Shown here piece after piece: positions 43,985 to 53,012 of a stretch of DNA of 64,000 nucleotides. The stretch covers positions 1 to 64,000 of the forward strand of contig NZ_QXGL01000002.1 in assembly GCF_003951095.1 (NCBI RefSeq). The letters run 5' to 3'. The notes under the pieces were generated by a model. That model worked only from the letters and a program-made list of their open reading frames with translations. It searched no databases and was not told where the DNA came from. Every line of letters starts with the position of its first letter. Positions within the stretch are counted from its first letter, which is position 1. This DNA comes from Bifidobacterium goeldii. GTDB lineage: Bacteria; Actinomycetota; Actinomycetes; Actinomycetales; Bifidobacteriaceae. Position numbers and translations under genes: made by a program.

Positions 43985-45133
43985 ATGACCTATGTATCGG
44001 AAAACTTCTGGCACGACGCTGTGAACAAGGCGACCACCGATCTGTTCGCTTTTGGGTACAAGCACGTTATCAAACCCAATTTCGTTTTCAACCACAATCC
44101 TGACACGGCACATGATCAAATGATCGAATTCTGCCGTATTACTAAGCGCATTCCACCACTCATGTGGCTGCTGCGCGAAATGATCGATTACACCGATCCG
44201 GTATTGGAAACCAACGTGATGGGCGTTGATTTTGCTAACCCATTTGGCCTGTCGGCCGGCCTTGACAAGAACTGCGATATGCCAGTACTGCTTGATAACG
44301 CTGGTTTCGGCTTCGAAACCGTCGGCTCTACGACTGCGCGCCCCTGCCCCGGCAATCCGAAGCCATGGTTCCACCGCTTGCCTGAATACGATTCGATGAT
44401 GGTGCACGTCGGCCTTGCAAACGATGGTTCCGAAAAGGTGATCGCTCGCGCAGAACAAGCGTGGACTCGCGCGAAGTCGATGCAGATTTCCGTCTCGATT
44501 GCCCGCACGAATGATGCGTTCTGCGGCGACTTGGACGAAGGTATCGAAGATTATTGCACGTCAATGCGCCGCGCAGCCGGACGCTCTGCCATGGTGGAAG
44601 TCAACGTTTCTTGTCCGAATACGCATGTGGGCGAACCGTTCACCGCTGACCCGAACGCGCTCGACCGCCTGTTTGACGCGCTTGATCAGATTGAACGCCC
44701 GCAGCCAACGTTGGTGAAGATGCCGCTGAATACGCCTTGGCCGCAGTTCAAGGAACTGTTGGATGTGCTGGCTGAGCATAACGTGCAGGGTGTGAGCATT
44801 GCGAACTTGCAGAAGGACCGCACTGGGCTTGAGATTCCGCGCGACTGGGAGGGCGGCCTGTCTGGCGGCCCATGCTACGCGGCGAGCAACGAACGTATCG
44901 CACAGGTGTACCGCGAGTATGGTGACCGGTTTGCGATCGCTGGTATTGGCGGCGTGTTCACCCCGCAGCAGGCGTATCAGAAGATTCGCAATGGCTCGAG
45001 TTTAGTGATGTTTATTAGCTCGCTCATGTACCGCGGCCCGCAGCAGATTACTGTGCTCAAGCGCGGACTGGCTCAGCTGCTCAAGCGTGACGGTTTTGAG
45101 CATGTAGCGGACGCTGTTGGCGTTGACGCGTGA
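43985..45133 (+). CDS. pyrD: Dihydroorotate dehydrogenase
   Basis: The 382-residue FMN enzyme oxidises dihydroorotate to orotate in pyrimidine synthesis. Family motifs are NPFGLSAGLDKNCDMP, FETVGSTTARP, VEVNVSCPNTHVGEPF, LVKMPLNTPWP and IAGIGGVFTPQQAYQKI. The N-terminal helical extension (about 75 residues before the barrel) is like class 2, quinone-linked enzymes, though the spacing differs from E. coli. ATG 43985 is chosen with GGAG just upstream; ATG 43976 is equally in frame. It stands alone, away from other pyr genes, divergent from deoR. Confidence 0.88.
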   Translation: MTYVSENFWHDAVNKATTDLFAFGYKHVIKPNFVFNHNPDTAHDQMIEFCRITKRIPPLMWLLREMIDYTDPVLETNVMGVDFANPFGLSAGLDKNCDMPVLLDNAGFGFETVGSTTARPCPGNPKPWFHRLPEYDSMMVHVGLANDGSEKVIARAEQAWTRAKSMQISVSIARTNDAFCGDLDEGIEDYCTSMRRAAGRSAMVEVNVSCPNTHVGEPFTADPNALDRLFDALDQIERPQPTLVKMPLNTPWPQFKELLDVLAEHNVQGVSIANLQKDRTGLEIPRDWEGGLSGGPCYAASNERIAQVYREYGDRFAIAGIGGVFTPQQAYQKIRNGSSLVMFISSLMYRGPQQITVLKRGLAQLLKRDGFEHVADAVGVDA

Positions 45134-45149
45134 CGTATTTGCGGGGTTG

Positions 45150-45540
45150 GCGGCGCTCAGCGCCGCCTGACGCTCCCCCAGTCTTCGCTACGCTCAGACA
45201 GCCCCCTCAGCCGAGGGGGCCGAGGCTAGCCGCACCCAATGAATGTGCCGCCAGCAATTACATGACTGTAGCCCTATATCTCTGGCGGAGCCTCGGTTCC
45301 CTCAGCGAGGACAACGCCGTATAGAAAACAGCCCAGTGGGCTGTTTTTAGGCGTTGTGCTCGCCGACAGGCGAGCCAGCAATATCGCTCGCATAGCGAGT
45401 CCGTAGTTGCAGGACGCTGTCAACCGCAAGCTGACTGAGGGAGCGTCACGGCACGAAGTACCGGCAACAAAACAGCATTGCGCGTAGCGCGAGTCCGCAG
45501 TTGCAGGACGCTGTCAGCCGTAGGCTGACTGAGGGAGCGT
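45150..45540. repeat. Composite MITE-like module with bidirectional terminator, copy 2
   Basis: This 489-bp gap between convergent pyrD and the OYE gene contains GCTCCCCCAGTC, the CCCCCTCAGCCGAGGGGG palindrome and the terminator cassette at 45311-45357. Two copies of a TTGCAGGACGCTGTCA(A/G)CCG block follow, each ending CTGACTGAGGGAGCGTCA. An AGCATTGCGCGTAGCGCG end resembles the element termini. Over about 110 bp around the terminator it matches the module at 39907-40267. No gene was seen. Confidence 0.6.
45311..45357. terminator. Bidirectional terminator cassette, copy 2
   Basis: The outer stem ACAACGCC / GGCGTTGT encloses the inner palindrome AAAACAGCCCA-G-TGGGCTGTTTT with T-runs on both strands. 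It lies between two convergent genes (pyrD and the OYE gene), where a two-way terminator is expected. Confidence 0.85.
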
Positions 45541-45622
45541 CACCACAGTCAACGCAACCAGTATCGGCACATGGCAACACGTTTCGTCATACACTCCAAA
45601 ATCCGAAGAGCCGTATGCGAAT

Positions 45623-46747
45623 TCAGTCTTGCGGGAAGGCGCCGCGGAGGTAGGCGGGCTGGTAGGGCGCCTTTGCGACTGGCACGCCAAGCTTGGCGGC
45701 AGCGCGCAGCGGCCAGTATGGGTCGCGCAATGCAGCACGACCAATCTCGATCGCGTCGGCCTGACCAGAGCGCAGGATCTTCTCCGCCTGCTTCGGCTTC
45801 GTAATCAATCCCACTGCTGTAGTCGGCACGTCAGCGCGCTCGCGCACCTGATCGGAGAACGGCACCTGATAGTTAGCCTTCACCGGAACAGTAACATCAG
45901 CGATAATGCCACCGGTGGATACGTCAATCAGATCAACACCATGGCGCTTCAATACGCAAGCGGTATCAACAGTCTGATCGAGATCCCAGCCGCCAGCAGC
46001 CCAATCAGTTGCAGAAATGCGCACAAACAGCGGCATAGAATCCGGAATCACTTCGCGAATCGCATCAGCAACCTCAATCAGGAAGCGCATACGGCCTTCA
46101 AGATTGCCACCGTATTCATCGGTGCGCTCATTGCACAGCGGGTCCAAGAATTGAGAAATCAAATAACCGTGTGCTGCATGGATTTCAATCGCTTCAAAAC
46201 CAGCCCATACTGCACGCTGAGCGGCAGCACGGAACGCGCCCACCAGTCCATGAATATCGTCAACGCTCAGCTCGCGCGGGTCAGCAAGACCGCGGTACGC
46301 GATCGGGCTGGGAGCAACGGTCTGCCAACCGCCGTCTTCAACTGGCACGCTTTTGCCTTCATAACCGACGCTGAAGCATCCAGTAGAACCTTTACGACCA
46401 GCGTGGTTCAGCTGCACGGCGGCAACCGCTCCAGCAGCTTTAATACCATCAACAATCCAATGCCATGCGGCAACCTGTTCGTCATCCCACAAGCCAACAT
46501 CGCACGGTGAAATACGCCCTTCAGGGGTCACAGCCGTCGTCTCGGCGATAATCAAGCCAAAGCCGCCCATCGCGCGGGACACATAATGCTGGTAGTGGAA
46601 TGGCGTGGGCTTACCATCACGATTCACCGCTGAATACGTATCCATTGGAGGCAGCCAAATACGATTGCGCGCGGTCACCCCGCGCAAAGTAATTGGCTCA
46701 AATAGGCGTACTGTGTCCTTCTTACGTTTCTTGGTATCGGCGTTCAT
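45623..46747 (-). CDS. Old yellow enzyme family NAD(P)H:flavin oxidoreductase
   Basis: The 374-residue TIM-barrel flavoprotein resembles the YqjM/NamA branch. It has LFEPITLRGVTARNRIWLPPM, VQLNHAGRKGS with the catalytic region, EAIEIHAAHGYLISQFLDP with the conserved HAAHGYL, NERTDEYGGN and EIGRAALRDPYWP. Such enzymes reduce activated C=C bonds using NADPH; the physiological substrate is unknown. AAGGGG lies 5 bp upstream of the ATG. It is monocistronic and convergent with pyrD across the terminator cassette. Confidence 0.93.
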   Translation of the reverse strand: MNADTKKRKKDTVRLFEPITLRGVTARNRIWLPPMDTYSAVNRDGKPTPFHYQHYVSRAMGGFGLIIAETTAVTPEGRISPCDVGLWDDEQVAAWHWIVDGIKAAGAVAAVQLNHAGRKGSTGCFSVGYEGKSVPVEDGGWQTVAPSPIAYRGLADPRELSVDDIHGLVGAFRAAAQRAVWAGFEAIEIHAAHGYLISQFLDPLCNERTDEYGGNLEGRMRFLIEVADAIREVIPDSMPLFVRISATDWAAGGWDLDQTVDTACVLKRHGVDLIDVSTGGIIADVTVPVKANYQVPFSDQVRERADVPTTAVGLITKPKQAEKILRSGQADAIEIGRAALRDPYWPLRAAAKLGVPVAKAPYQPAYLRGAFPQD

Positions 46748-46870
46748 AAATCCCCTTTCTCATCGCCGTCTGCGACTGCGCAGTTGCGGTCATTCTATCG
46801 CGGCAGGTTGAACGATGTATGAACCATCGCCGAGGAGCAGTCACGCAGTCACACAACCGCGCACAAAACA

Positions 46871-46905
46871 ATGGTGCCCTCCGCGCATCGCGCAAAGGGC
46901 ACCAT
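46871..46905 (-). terminator. Terminator of the class A PBP gene
   Basis: ATGGTGCCCT (46871-46880) and AGGGCACCAT (46896-46905) form a 10-bp stem with a GC-rich loop, 60 bp past the stop codon. On the minus strand TGTTTTGT follows, a short T-rich tail. Confidence 0.65.
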
Positions 46906-46965
46906 CACTCAGTCATGGCAAGAGCAGCCGCTTACAGCCGCTCCATCATGCCAACCATCACCAGA

Positions 46966-49338
46966 TCACTGGCCGCCAGTAGTTTGGCCTTCAGTCTGCG
47001 TCTGGCTTTCGCCACCTTGGCTCGGCGTAGTCACAGTTTCGCCACCGGTTGCACCAGTAGTGCCGGTTGTGCCAGCGGTACCGGACTGGTCTGTTGCCGT
47101 GCCACCAGTTTGCGTAGACGTACTCGACCCAGAGCCAGAAGTGCCCGACGTGGAGCCAGTATTTGACTTCGAATAGCTGTAACTTACCGTCATGTACTTG
47201 TCAGACGGCGTGCCATACGAATCATCATTCGGCGTATTCGTCGCCGTCAGATAATCGTCCATGAAGTTCTTCCACGTTGGGGTAGCGATATAGGAGCCGT
47301 ACCACGTGTTGTGGTAGACGCCGTTGATGGTCTTGTTGTCAAAGTCGCTGTTACCGTCAGCGTTACCCACGGCCACGAACGCTGCAACCGTTGGCACAAA
47401 ACCGCCGGTGAGCATGTATGTGTTTTCGTTCGTACCAGTCTTCGCGAACGTCTTGCGGTTATTGGCCAGCTGAGCAGCGTGACCGCCACCATCAGAACGC
47501 ACAACGAACTGGTTCAACGCATATGCAACCGTTTGCGCAATCTCCGGGTCAACAGCCTGATGGCACTTCGCCTTCGGCACCGTGAGTTCCTTGCCAGTTG
47601 CGTCAGTGATCTTTTTAATTGCGATCGGCGTGCATTCAACGCCGTTAGCTGCGATCGTCGCGTACACGTTTGCCATCGTCAGCGGCGAGGTGGTTACCGT
47701 ACCACCGATCACCAACGGAGCCTGGTAGGCGCCACCGGTGGAAGTATCATCCTGCAGCTTCATATTCATCTTCTGAATTGACGCCTGGTGGAAGCCCATG
47801 TCTTCAGCCGCCTGCGCGATCGGAGACAAGCCGATTACCTTCAACATGGCAGCCTGCGTGGTGTTGTGCGAGTGCACCAGACCATCAAGCGGGGACTCAG
47901 CGGTTGCGCGGTCACCACCAGCGTTCTGCACCTGCCACGTGTTGACGCCCTTAAAGCCAGGAATATCCCTCGCCAAGTTGACGCTCGTAGTTGCCGGAAG
48001 CACTTCGTTAATTGACTTGCCGGCGCGCATCCACGCCACGAGATTGATTGGCTTCCACGTAGAACCCACAGGGAAACCAGTACCACCGCCATCGATCTCA
48101 TCAACGGCATAGTTCATTGCCGACTTGGAAGGGTCGCCTGTAGCCTCCGGGCTCGTATCGTAAATCTTATTGATACCAAAGCCGAGCACTTCACCAGTGC
48201 CAGGGCGAATCGCCGCGAGCATCACTTCAAACTGGCTGGCATCATCCGCAGGAATCGCATTGCGCGCAGCGTTCATTGCCGCCGTGTTCGCAGCAACATC
48301 CATCGTCGTGTAAATATCAAGGCCGCCCTCATAGAGCAGCTTGCGGCGCGTGGCCGCATCCTTACCAAATTCAGACGAGTTCAGGATCTTCTTCGTCACG
48401 TAATCGCAGAAGTATGCAGCGTCACCAGCAGCACTACATCCAGCAGAAACCGTTTGCACATTCAGCGTATCTGCGATCGGCGTAGCCTTCGCCTCATCGT
48501 GTTCCTTCTGAGTAATGTAGCCTTCCTGCAACATCAGGTCGAGCACAATATTGCGCTGCTTTTGCGATTCCGGCTGGTTTGATTCCACCGACGGATCGTA
48601 ATTATTCGGGTTCTTCGTAATAGCTGCAATCGTTGCCGCCTGCACAATCGTGAGCTTGTCAGCAGTCGTGTTGAAATAGCGGCGCGCAGCCATTTCCACA
48701 CCGTAAATACCGCGACCATACTGTGCGATATTGAGGTAGCCTTGCAGGATTTCCAGCTTGGAATACTGCTTTTCCATCTCCACAGCGATCAGCATCTCGC
48801 GCATTTTACGTGCGATTGTATCTTCGGAAGCATGGTATTCAGCGATCGGATCGTCGCTCTCTTCCGCCTGCAAAATCAGTACGTTCTTGACATACTGCTG
48901 CGTGAGCGAAGATCCACCCTGCTGGGAGCCCTTCTTCACATACGTTTGCACAAACGCGCGCAGCACACCCTGCACGTCAACGCCAGAATGCTCGAAGAAA
49001 CGACGATCTTCACGAGCCACCATCGCGTTGCGCATCGGCTCAGAAATCTTCTTCAGCGGCACAACAATACGGTTCTGCGAATAGAACGTTGTCAGCTGCG
49101 TGGTGCCATCAGCTGCATAGAGTCGCGACTGCTGTGGCAGATCGGTCACACTGAAGTTAATACCCTCCACCTGCAGCGACGGTACGACGGCTTTTACCAC
49201 CGTATTCGCACCGAGCACAGCGGGCAGGAAGAACAAGCTCGTGACGACGCCGCCGGCGAGGCATAGCGTCATGTATGCGAGGAACAGCGAAAACACACGT
49301 TTGACGGTCAACGATTTCTTCTTGGGCATGGTTGCCAT
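46966..49338 (-). CDS. Class A penicillin-binding protein (glycosyltransferase-transpeptidase)
   Basis: The 790-residue bifunctional enzyme polymerises and cross-links peptidoglycan outside the membrane. It has a basic N-terminus and one transmembrane anchor (about 15-45). The GT51 domain shows REDRRFFEHSGVD and GGSSLTQQYVKN. The transpeptidase has STWK at 426-429 (catalytic Ser426), SHN (HSHNTTQ) and KTG at 633-635. The last ~70 residues are a Thr/Gly/Ser-rich tail with repeated TGGTATDQSG-like units, probably wall-spanning. ATG 49338 and ATG 49329 are both possible starts. Confidence 0.94.
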   Translation of the reverse strand: MATMPKKKSLTVKRVFSLFLAYMTLCLAGGVVTSLFFLPAVLGANTVVKAVVPSLQVEGINFSVTDLPQQSRLYAADGTTQLTTFYSQNRIVVPLKKISEPMRNAMVAREDRRFFEHSGVDVQGVLRAFVQTYVKKGSQQGGSSLTQQYVKNVLILQAEESDDPIAEYHASEDTIARKMREMLIAVEMEKQYSKLEILQGYLNIAQYGRGIYGVEMAARRYFNTTADKLTIVQAATIAAITKNPNNYDPSVESNQPESQKQRNIVLDLMLQEGYITQKEHDEAKATPIADTLNVQTVSAGCSAAGDAAYFCDYVTKKILNSSEFGKDAATRRKLLYEGGLDIYTTMDVAANTAAMNAARNAIPADDASQFEVMLAAIRPGTGEVLGFGINKIYDTSPEATGDPSKSAMNYAVDEIDGGGTGFPVGSTWKPINLVAWMRAGKSINEVLPATTSVNLARDIPGFKGVNTWQVQNAGGDRATAESPLDGLVHSHNTTQAAMLKVIGLSPIAQAAEDMGFHQASIQKMNMKLQDDTSTGGAYQAPLVIGGTVTTSPLTMANVYATIAANGVECTPIAIKKITDATGKELTVPKAKCHQAVDPEIAQTVAYALNQFVVRSDGGGHAAQLANNRKTFAKTGTNENTYMLTGGFVPTVAAFVAVGNADGNSDFDNKTINGVYHNTWYGSYIATPTWKNFMDDYLTATNTPNDDSYGTPSDKYMTVSYSYSKSNTGSTSGTSGSGSSTSTQTGGTATDQSGTAGTTGTTGATGGETVTTPSQGGESQTQTEGQTTGGQ

Positions 49339-49565
49339 TCTAAAGGGGCGCCTCTACTGGAGCTATCAAACGCGATGGCGAGCGCCATTCCTCTCGCAGA
49401 AGTCTCACAAACGCGCGTATTATGCCGAATACTGGCCGCAAACCTGCCGAATTTGCACTGTACGCCAGCTGAACGCAATACCCCCTTGTGCGGTGTGCGA
49501 CGGCGATTCGTATGCGTTACGCGGGGCGATTCACGGTGTGGCTATCGATGTGACTTTCGGTGTGA

Positions 49566-50285
49566 CTAGCGGCGCGAGCGGCGGATGAGCATACCTGGCT
49601 GATAGATGATGATCGAACGGCCTTCGCGCGCAATCCAATGCCGGTTTGCAAAATCCATCAGCGCCTTATTGACCGTCTCGCGCGATGAGCCAACCAACTG
49701 CGCCAACTCCTCCTGCGTCAGATCATGCGGCACTTTCAACCCTGCTTCCACCGGCTCGCCAAAGCGCGCACCGAGGTTCAACAGCGTTTTCGCCAAACGC
49801 GCAGGCACATCCATGAACACAAGGTCAGAAATACGTTCATTGTTTTCGCGCATACGGCGAGCCAACACTTGCAGCATGTCAATGGCCACATTCGGGTATT
49901 CGCTCAACCACGAAAACAGTGCGTCATGTTCAAGCCACGCTACATGCGTGCCGTGCGTCATCGATACGGCGCTCGCCGTGCGCGGGCCACCATTGGGGTC
50001 AAAGACAGGGATTTCACCAAGGACTTCGCCGTGCGCGTGGATAGAAAGCAGCTGCACGCGGCGGTCGTTGGATTCGCGCATGAGCTTGACTCGACCGCGT
50101 TCCAGCAAGTACATGCGGTGATCAGTGTCACCTTCGCGGAAAATATAATCGCCCTTGTCGAAGGTGGCTCGCTGAAGGTATGGGAGCAACTCGCTGGCTT
50201 GCTGTGGCGAGACCCGCTTAAATAACGCCGTGTGCAGTAGCTCGTTCTCATCCTCGGGAATCGAATTCGGCACCATCGACCTCAT
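49566..50285 (-). CDS. Crp/Fnr-family transcriptional regulator
   Basis: The 239-residue protein has a cyclic-nucleotide-binding-like domain (about 18-135, with GEVLGEIPVFD and RTASAVSM at the phosphate-binding cassette position), a dimer helix, and a winged HTH (about 165-230, LTQEELAQLVGSSRETVNKALMDF). It lacks an N-terminal Cys cluster for Fe-S, so it is CRP-like rather than FNR-like. The start at 50285 follows GGCAGGAGG with good spacing; 13 codons further upstream are unlikely. TACAAT at about 50427-50432 may be its -10 box. Targets are unknown. Confidence 0.92.
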   Translation of the reverse strand: MRSMVPNSIPEDENELLHTALFKRVSPQQASELLPYLQRATFDKGDYIFREGDTDHRMYLLERGRVKLMRESNDRRVQLLSIHAHGEVLGEIPVFDPNGGPRTASAVSMTHGTHVAWLEHDALFSWLSEYPNVAIDMLQVLARRMRENNERISDLVFMDVPARLAKTLLNLGARFGEPVEAGLKVPHDLTQEELAQLVGSSRETVNKALMDFANRHWIAREGRSIIIYQPGMLIRRSRR

Positions 50286-50578
50286 AACGCCTCCTGCCGC
50301 TGTCTGCACGGCTCTGCTCCGCAACCGTTTGCACCCTACCCGCGATGCATGAATACTCTCGGATGATACACATGGGTAGCACTCCTACCCCGGCGGTATC
50401 GCCCGACTTCGTCATATTGTAGCCGGTAGCCGGCGAGTCATCTAGTGATATCACCATCGCCACGCATTGACATTAATATGCAGTACAACGTGGGCAGAAC
50501 TTAGATTCTGCAAGCCATTGCAAAGCGCCATATAGCGGGCAGCAGCCATCACACCGGAGTTGAGCGCTGAGCTAAATG

Positions 50579-51700
50579 TCACAATTCCCCCGCATCCAAT
50601 ACGTCACCGCGTTCAAGACTGTTGACTAACTGGTCAATGACTGCCTCGCGACTCAGCCCGGTTTGCGAGCGCAGTGGGTCGACGCGTTTAACGGCTGATT
50701 TGACGGCTTTATCAGAGAGTTTTTCCGGCGATGTGTTAAGTACGCGAGCCATTGTTGACGCGTCAATATCGTAGGCGAGTGTGACGTGGTGGAGGATTGC
50801 GCCCGGCCCGCCACCGGTGGGAGCAAATCGGCGTTGCGCCGCTCCCCCAATTTTGCCGTGCTGTGAGGCAATGTCGTTCAAACCGCCAAAATGCACGGTA
50901 AGCCCAAGATTGCGTAAGGCTGCAACAAGCCACATGTCGCACAGACGATATGACTCCTCAATGCTGATTCCGGTGGCAAAATCGCGCGGCGCGTACAGGG
51001 AGTAGGTGATGGTGTTGCCTGGTTCGATGAACATTGCGCCGCCGCCAGTGCAACGGCGTACGATGGCAAATCCTTCGCGCGCAGCGATATCCTCGTGTAC
51101 TTCGTCTGGAATGGATTGGAATCGGCCGACGACTACAGCTGGTGCAGCCCACTGCCAGAAGCGGATTGTAGCGGGGCGCCTGCCGGCGGCGACTTCGCGC
51201 GCCCATTGTTCGTCGATCATCATTTGATCAGCTGGCGAGCGCGGCGTATCGCGCACAATTACTGGGCTGAGCTGCCTCCAGCGGTTCCGCCAATCGGCGA
51301 GCTGTGTTGGGGAGGCAATATCCGCGATCGAGTGTTGCGTATTGGAGTGTTGCGTACTGGAGTGTTGCGTACTGGAGTGTGGACGATTCGCGGCGGACTT
51401 GCTGGCAGTACTGTTGCCAACAGCGCGCGCGAATGCTGTTTCGATCGCCGTAGCATCAGTACCGACTATGCGTACACTGCGATGCTGATTGATTACCGGC
51501 GCGATCGGCTTGCCGGCGATCAGCGCGTGTTCAATATCAGCAATGAGTGTATTCGCCGCAGTATCATCGCCTTCAACAAAGAAGTCGCCGTCTACATGGC
51601 ATGCTGTTGCCCGACCGGATTGAGCGTCTACTGTTACGTTTACGCCAACAAGCTTGCCGCCTGGCGTCTTGTATTCGCCGCGCATCACTCGACTACACAT
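50579..51700 (-). CDS. Lipoate-protein ligase family protein with N-terminal accessory domain
   Basis: The 373-residue protein has an N-terminal domain (1-100) like the lipoate ligase accessory/C-terminal domain (YKTPGGKLVGVNVTVDAQ), a short repeat linker (about 108-124, STQHS units) and a catalytic LplA domain (130-373). Catalytic-domain motifs are RRCTGGGAMFIEPGN and the lipoate Lys in HGKIGGAAQRRF. This order is the reverse of E. coli LplA, where the accessory domain is C-terminal. A strong AGGAGGG precedes the ATG. It likely attaches lipoate to carrier proteins; the gcvH gene 5 kb away is a candidate substrate. Confidence 0.85.
   Translation of the reverse strand: MCSRVMRGEYKTPGGKLVGVNVTVDAQSGRATACHVDGDFFVEGDDTAANTLIADIEHALIAGKPIAPVINQHRSVRIVGTDATAIETAFARAVGNSTASKSAANRPHSSTQHSSTQHSNTQHSIADIASPTQLADWRNRWRQLSPVIVRDTPRSPADQMMIDEQWAREVAAGRRPATIRFWQWAAPAVVVGRFQSIPDEVHEDIAAREGFAIVRRCTGGGAMFIEPGNTITYSLYAPRDFATGISIEESYRLCDMWLVAALRNLGLTVHFGGLNDIASQHGKIGGAAQRRFAPTGGGPGAILHHVTLAYDIDASTMARVLNTSPEKLSDKAVKSAVKRVDPLRSQTGLSREAVIDQLVNSLERGDVLDAGEL
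51322..51384 (-). repeat. 15-bp in-frame tandem repeat in the lipoate ligase gene
   Basis: GAGTGTTGCGTACTG-type units repeat about four times in frame and encode the STQHS linker between the accessory and catalytic domains. Copy number could vary by slippage without a frameshift. Confidence 0.75.
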
Positions 51701-51778
51701 GCCATCCCTCCTATCAGCGCACTACTGCAGTAAGAACTCCATCGTAGCGTTGAGACAAGGCGCTTGGAGCTACAAAAA

Positions 51779-51821
51779 CGGCCGTAACTCAACAACACGA
51801 TTGCGTTTTGAGTTACGGCCG
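51779..51821 (-). terminator. Intrinsic terminator of leuB
   Basis: CGGCCGTAACTCAA (51779-51792) and TTGAGTTACGGCCG (51808-51821) form a perfect 14-bp stem. On the minus strand the hairpin is followed by TTTTTG. It lies 25 bp past the leuB stop, ahead of the lipoate ligase gene. Confidence 0.9.
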
Positions 51822-51845
51822 CTCGTACGGTCAACTGCCGATTCG

Positions 51846-52877
51846 TCAGATGCGAGCGAGAATATCCTCGCCGACCTGCGCGGTAGTGCGCTCGGTGGAG
51901 CCGAGCTCTTCGATGTCTGCTTCGACAGCCTTGTGGATCTTCTTGGCTGCATCGTCGAAGCCGAGGTGCTCGAGCAGCATCGCGGCGGACAGGATCGCGG
52001 CGGTCGGGTTGGCGATACCCTTGCCGGCGATGTCCGGAGCGGAACCGTGGATCGGCTCGAACATGGACGGGTACTCGTTGCTTGCGTTAATGCAACCGGA
52101 TGCTGAATAGCCAACGCCGCCGACGACCGCGCCCGCCTCGTCGGTGAGGATATCGCCGAAGAGGTTGTCGGTCAAGATCACGTCGAACTTGCTCGGGTTG
52201 GAGACGAGGAAGATGGTGGCCGCGTCGATGTGCGAGTAGTCGTGCGTGACCTCCGGGTATTCTTCGCCGACCTTGTCGACGATGCGCTGCCACATGTCAC
52301 CAGCGTTGACGAGCACGTTCTTCTTGTGCACGAGCGTGATGTGCTTGCGGCGCTTCATGGCCAGTTCGAACGCGTAGCGCACAACGCGCTCGACACCGTA
52401 TGCAGTGTTGATGGACACCTCGGTGGCGACTTCCTGCGGGGTGCCGCGGCGAACAGCGCCGCCTGCACCGCAGTAGAGGCCTTCAGTACCCTCACGCACA
52501 ACAACAAAGTCGATGTCGCCCGGGTTGGCGAGCGGCGAAGTAACGCCCTTGTACAGCTTGGAGGGGCGCAGGTTCACGTACTGGTCGAGTGCGAAGCGCA
52601 GCTTCAAGAGCAGGCCACGCTCCAAAATGCCAGCTTTAATGCGCGGGTCGCCAACAGCACCCAGGAGGATTGCGTCGGTCTTCTTGATGCGCTCGAGCTC
52701 ATCGTCCGGCAGAATGGCACCGTCGCGCAGGTAGCGCTCAGCACCAAGATCGAAGGGCTCATACTCGAAATCAGCTACGCCTTGAGCAGCTTTTTCGAGC
52801 GCTTTCTGAGCCCACGGGGTGACTTCTTTGCCAATACCATCGCCAGCGATCACGGCGATCTTATATGTCTTGCTCAT
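51846..52877 (-). CDS. leuB: 3-isopropylmalate dehydrogenase
   Basis: The 343-residue enzyme oxidatively decarboxylates 3-isopropylmalate in leucine synthesis. Motifs include [11 protein letters not shown] at the N-terminus, [28 protein letters not shown] and [19 protein letters not shown] of the isocitrate/isopropylmalate dehydrogenase family. The start at 52877 (MSKTYKIAV) lacks a Shine-Dalgarno sequence. TAGTCT lies 8 bp upstream on the coding strand, so a leaderless transcript is possible. It is monocistronic, bounded by terminators on both sides. Confidence 0.95.
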   Translation of the reverse strand: MSKTYKIAVIAGDGIGKEVTPWAQKALEKAAQGVADFEYEPFDLGAERYLRDGAILPDDELERIKKTDAILLGAVGDPRIKAGILERGLLLKLRFALDQYVNLRPSKLYKGVTSPLANPGDIDFVVVREGTEGLYCGAGGAVRRGTPQEVATEVSINTAYGVERVVRYAFELAMKRRKHITLVHKKNVLVNAGDMWQRIVDKVGEEYPEVTHDYSHIDAATIFLVSNPSKFDVILTDNLFGDILTDEAGAVVGGVGYSASGCINASNEYPSMFEPIHGSAPDIAGKGIANPTAAILSAAMLLEHLGFDDAAKKIHKAVEADIEELGSTERTTAQVGEDILARI

Positions 52878-52950
52878 AGCACGCGAGACTACACGCGCGC
52901 CCACAGACCGGCCGCGAACCTCTCAGCCTGTGGACATTCATGATTACAAC

Positions 52951-52995
52951 GGCACTATGTCTGCGCGCTTACCACATCGCCGCAGACATAGTGCC
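52951..52995 (-). terminator. Hairpin downstream of the prolyl oligopeptidase gene
   Basis: GGCACTATGTCTGCG (52951-52965) pairs perfectly with CGCAGACATAGTGCC (52981-52995), a 15-bp stem with a 15-nt loop, 17 bp past the stop. The following GTTGTAATC has only a weak T-tract. Confidence 0.7.
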
Positions 52996-53012
52996 ATAGT
53001 GCCGAATACTGC

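Noticed and set aside
50447-50456. GTGATATCAC palindrome as a CRP site for the Crp-family gene
   Set aside because: CRP sites need six bases between TGTGA and TCACA; here the half-sites are only two apart. A 10-bp palindrome alone is weak evidence.
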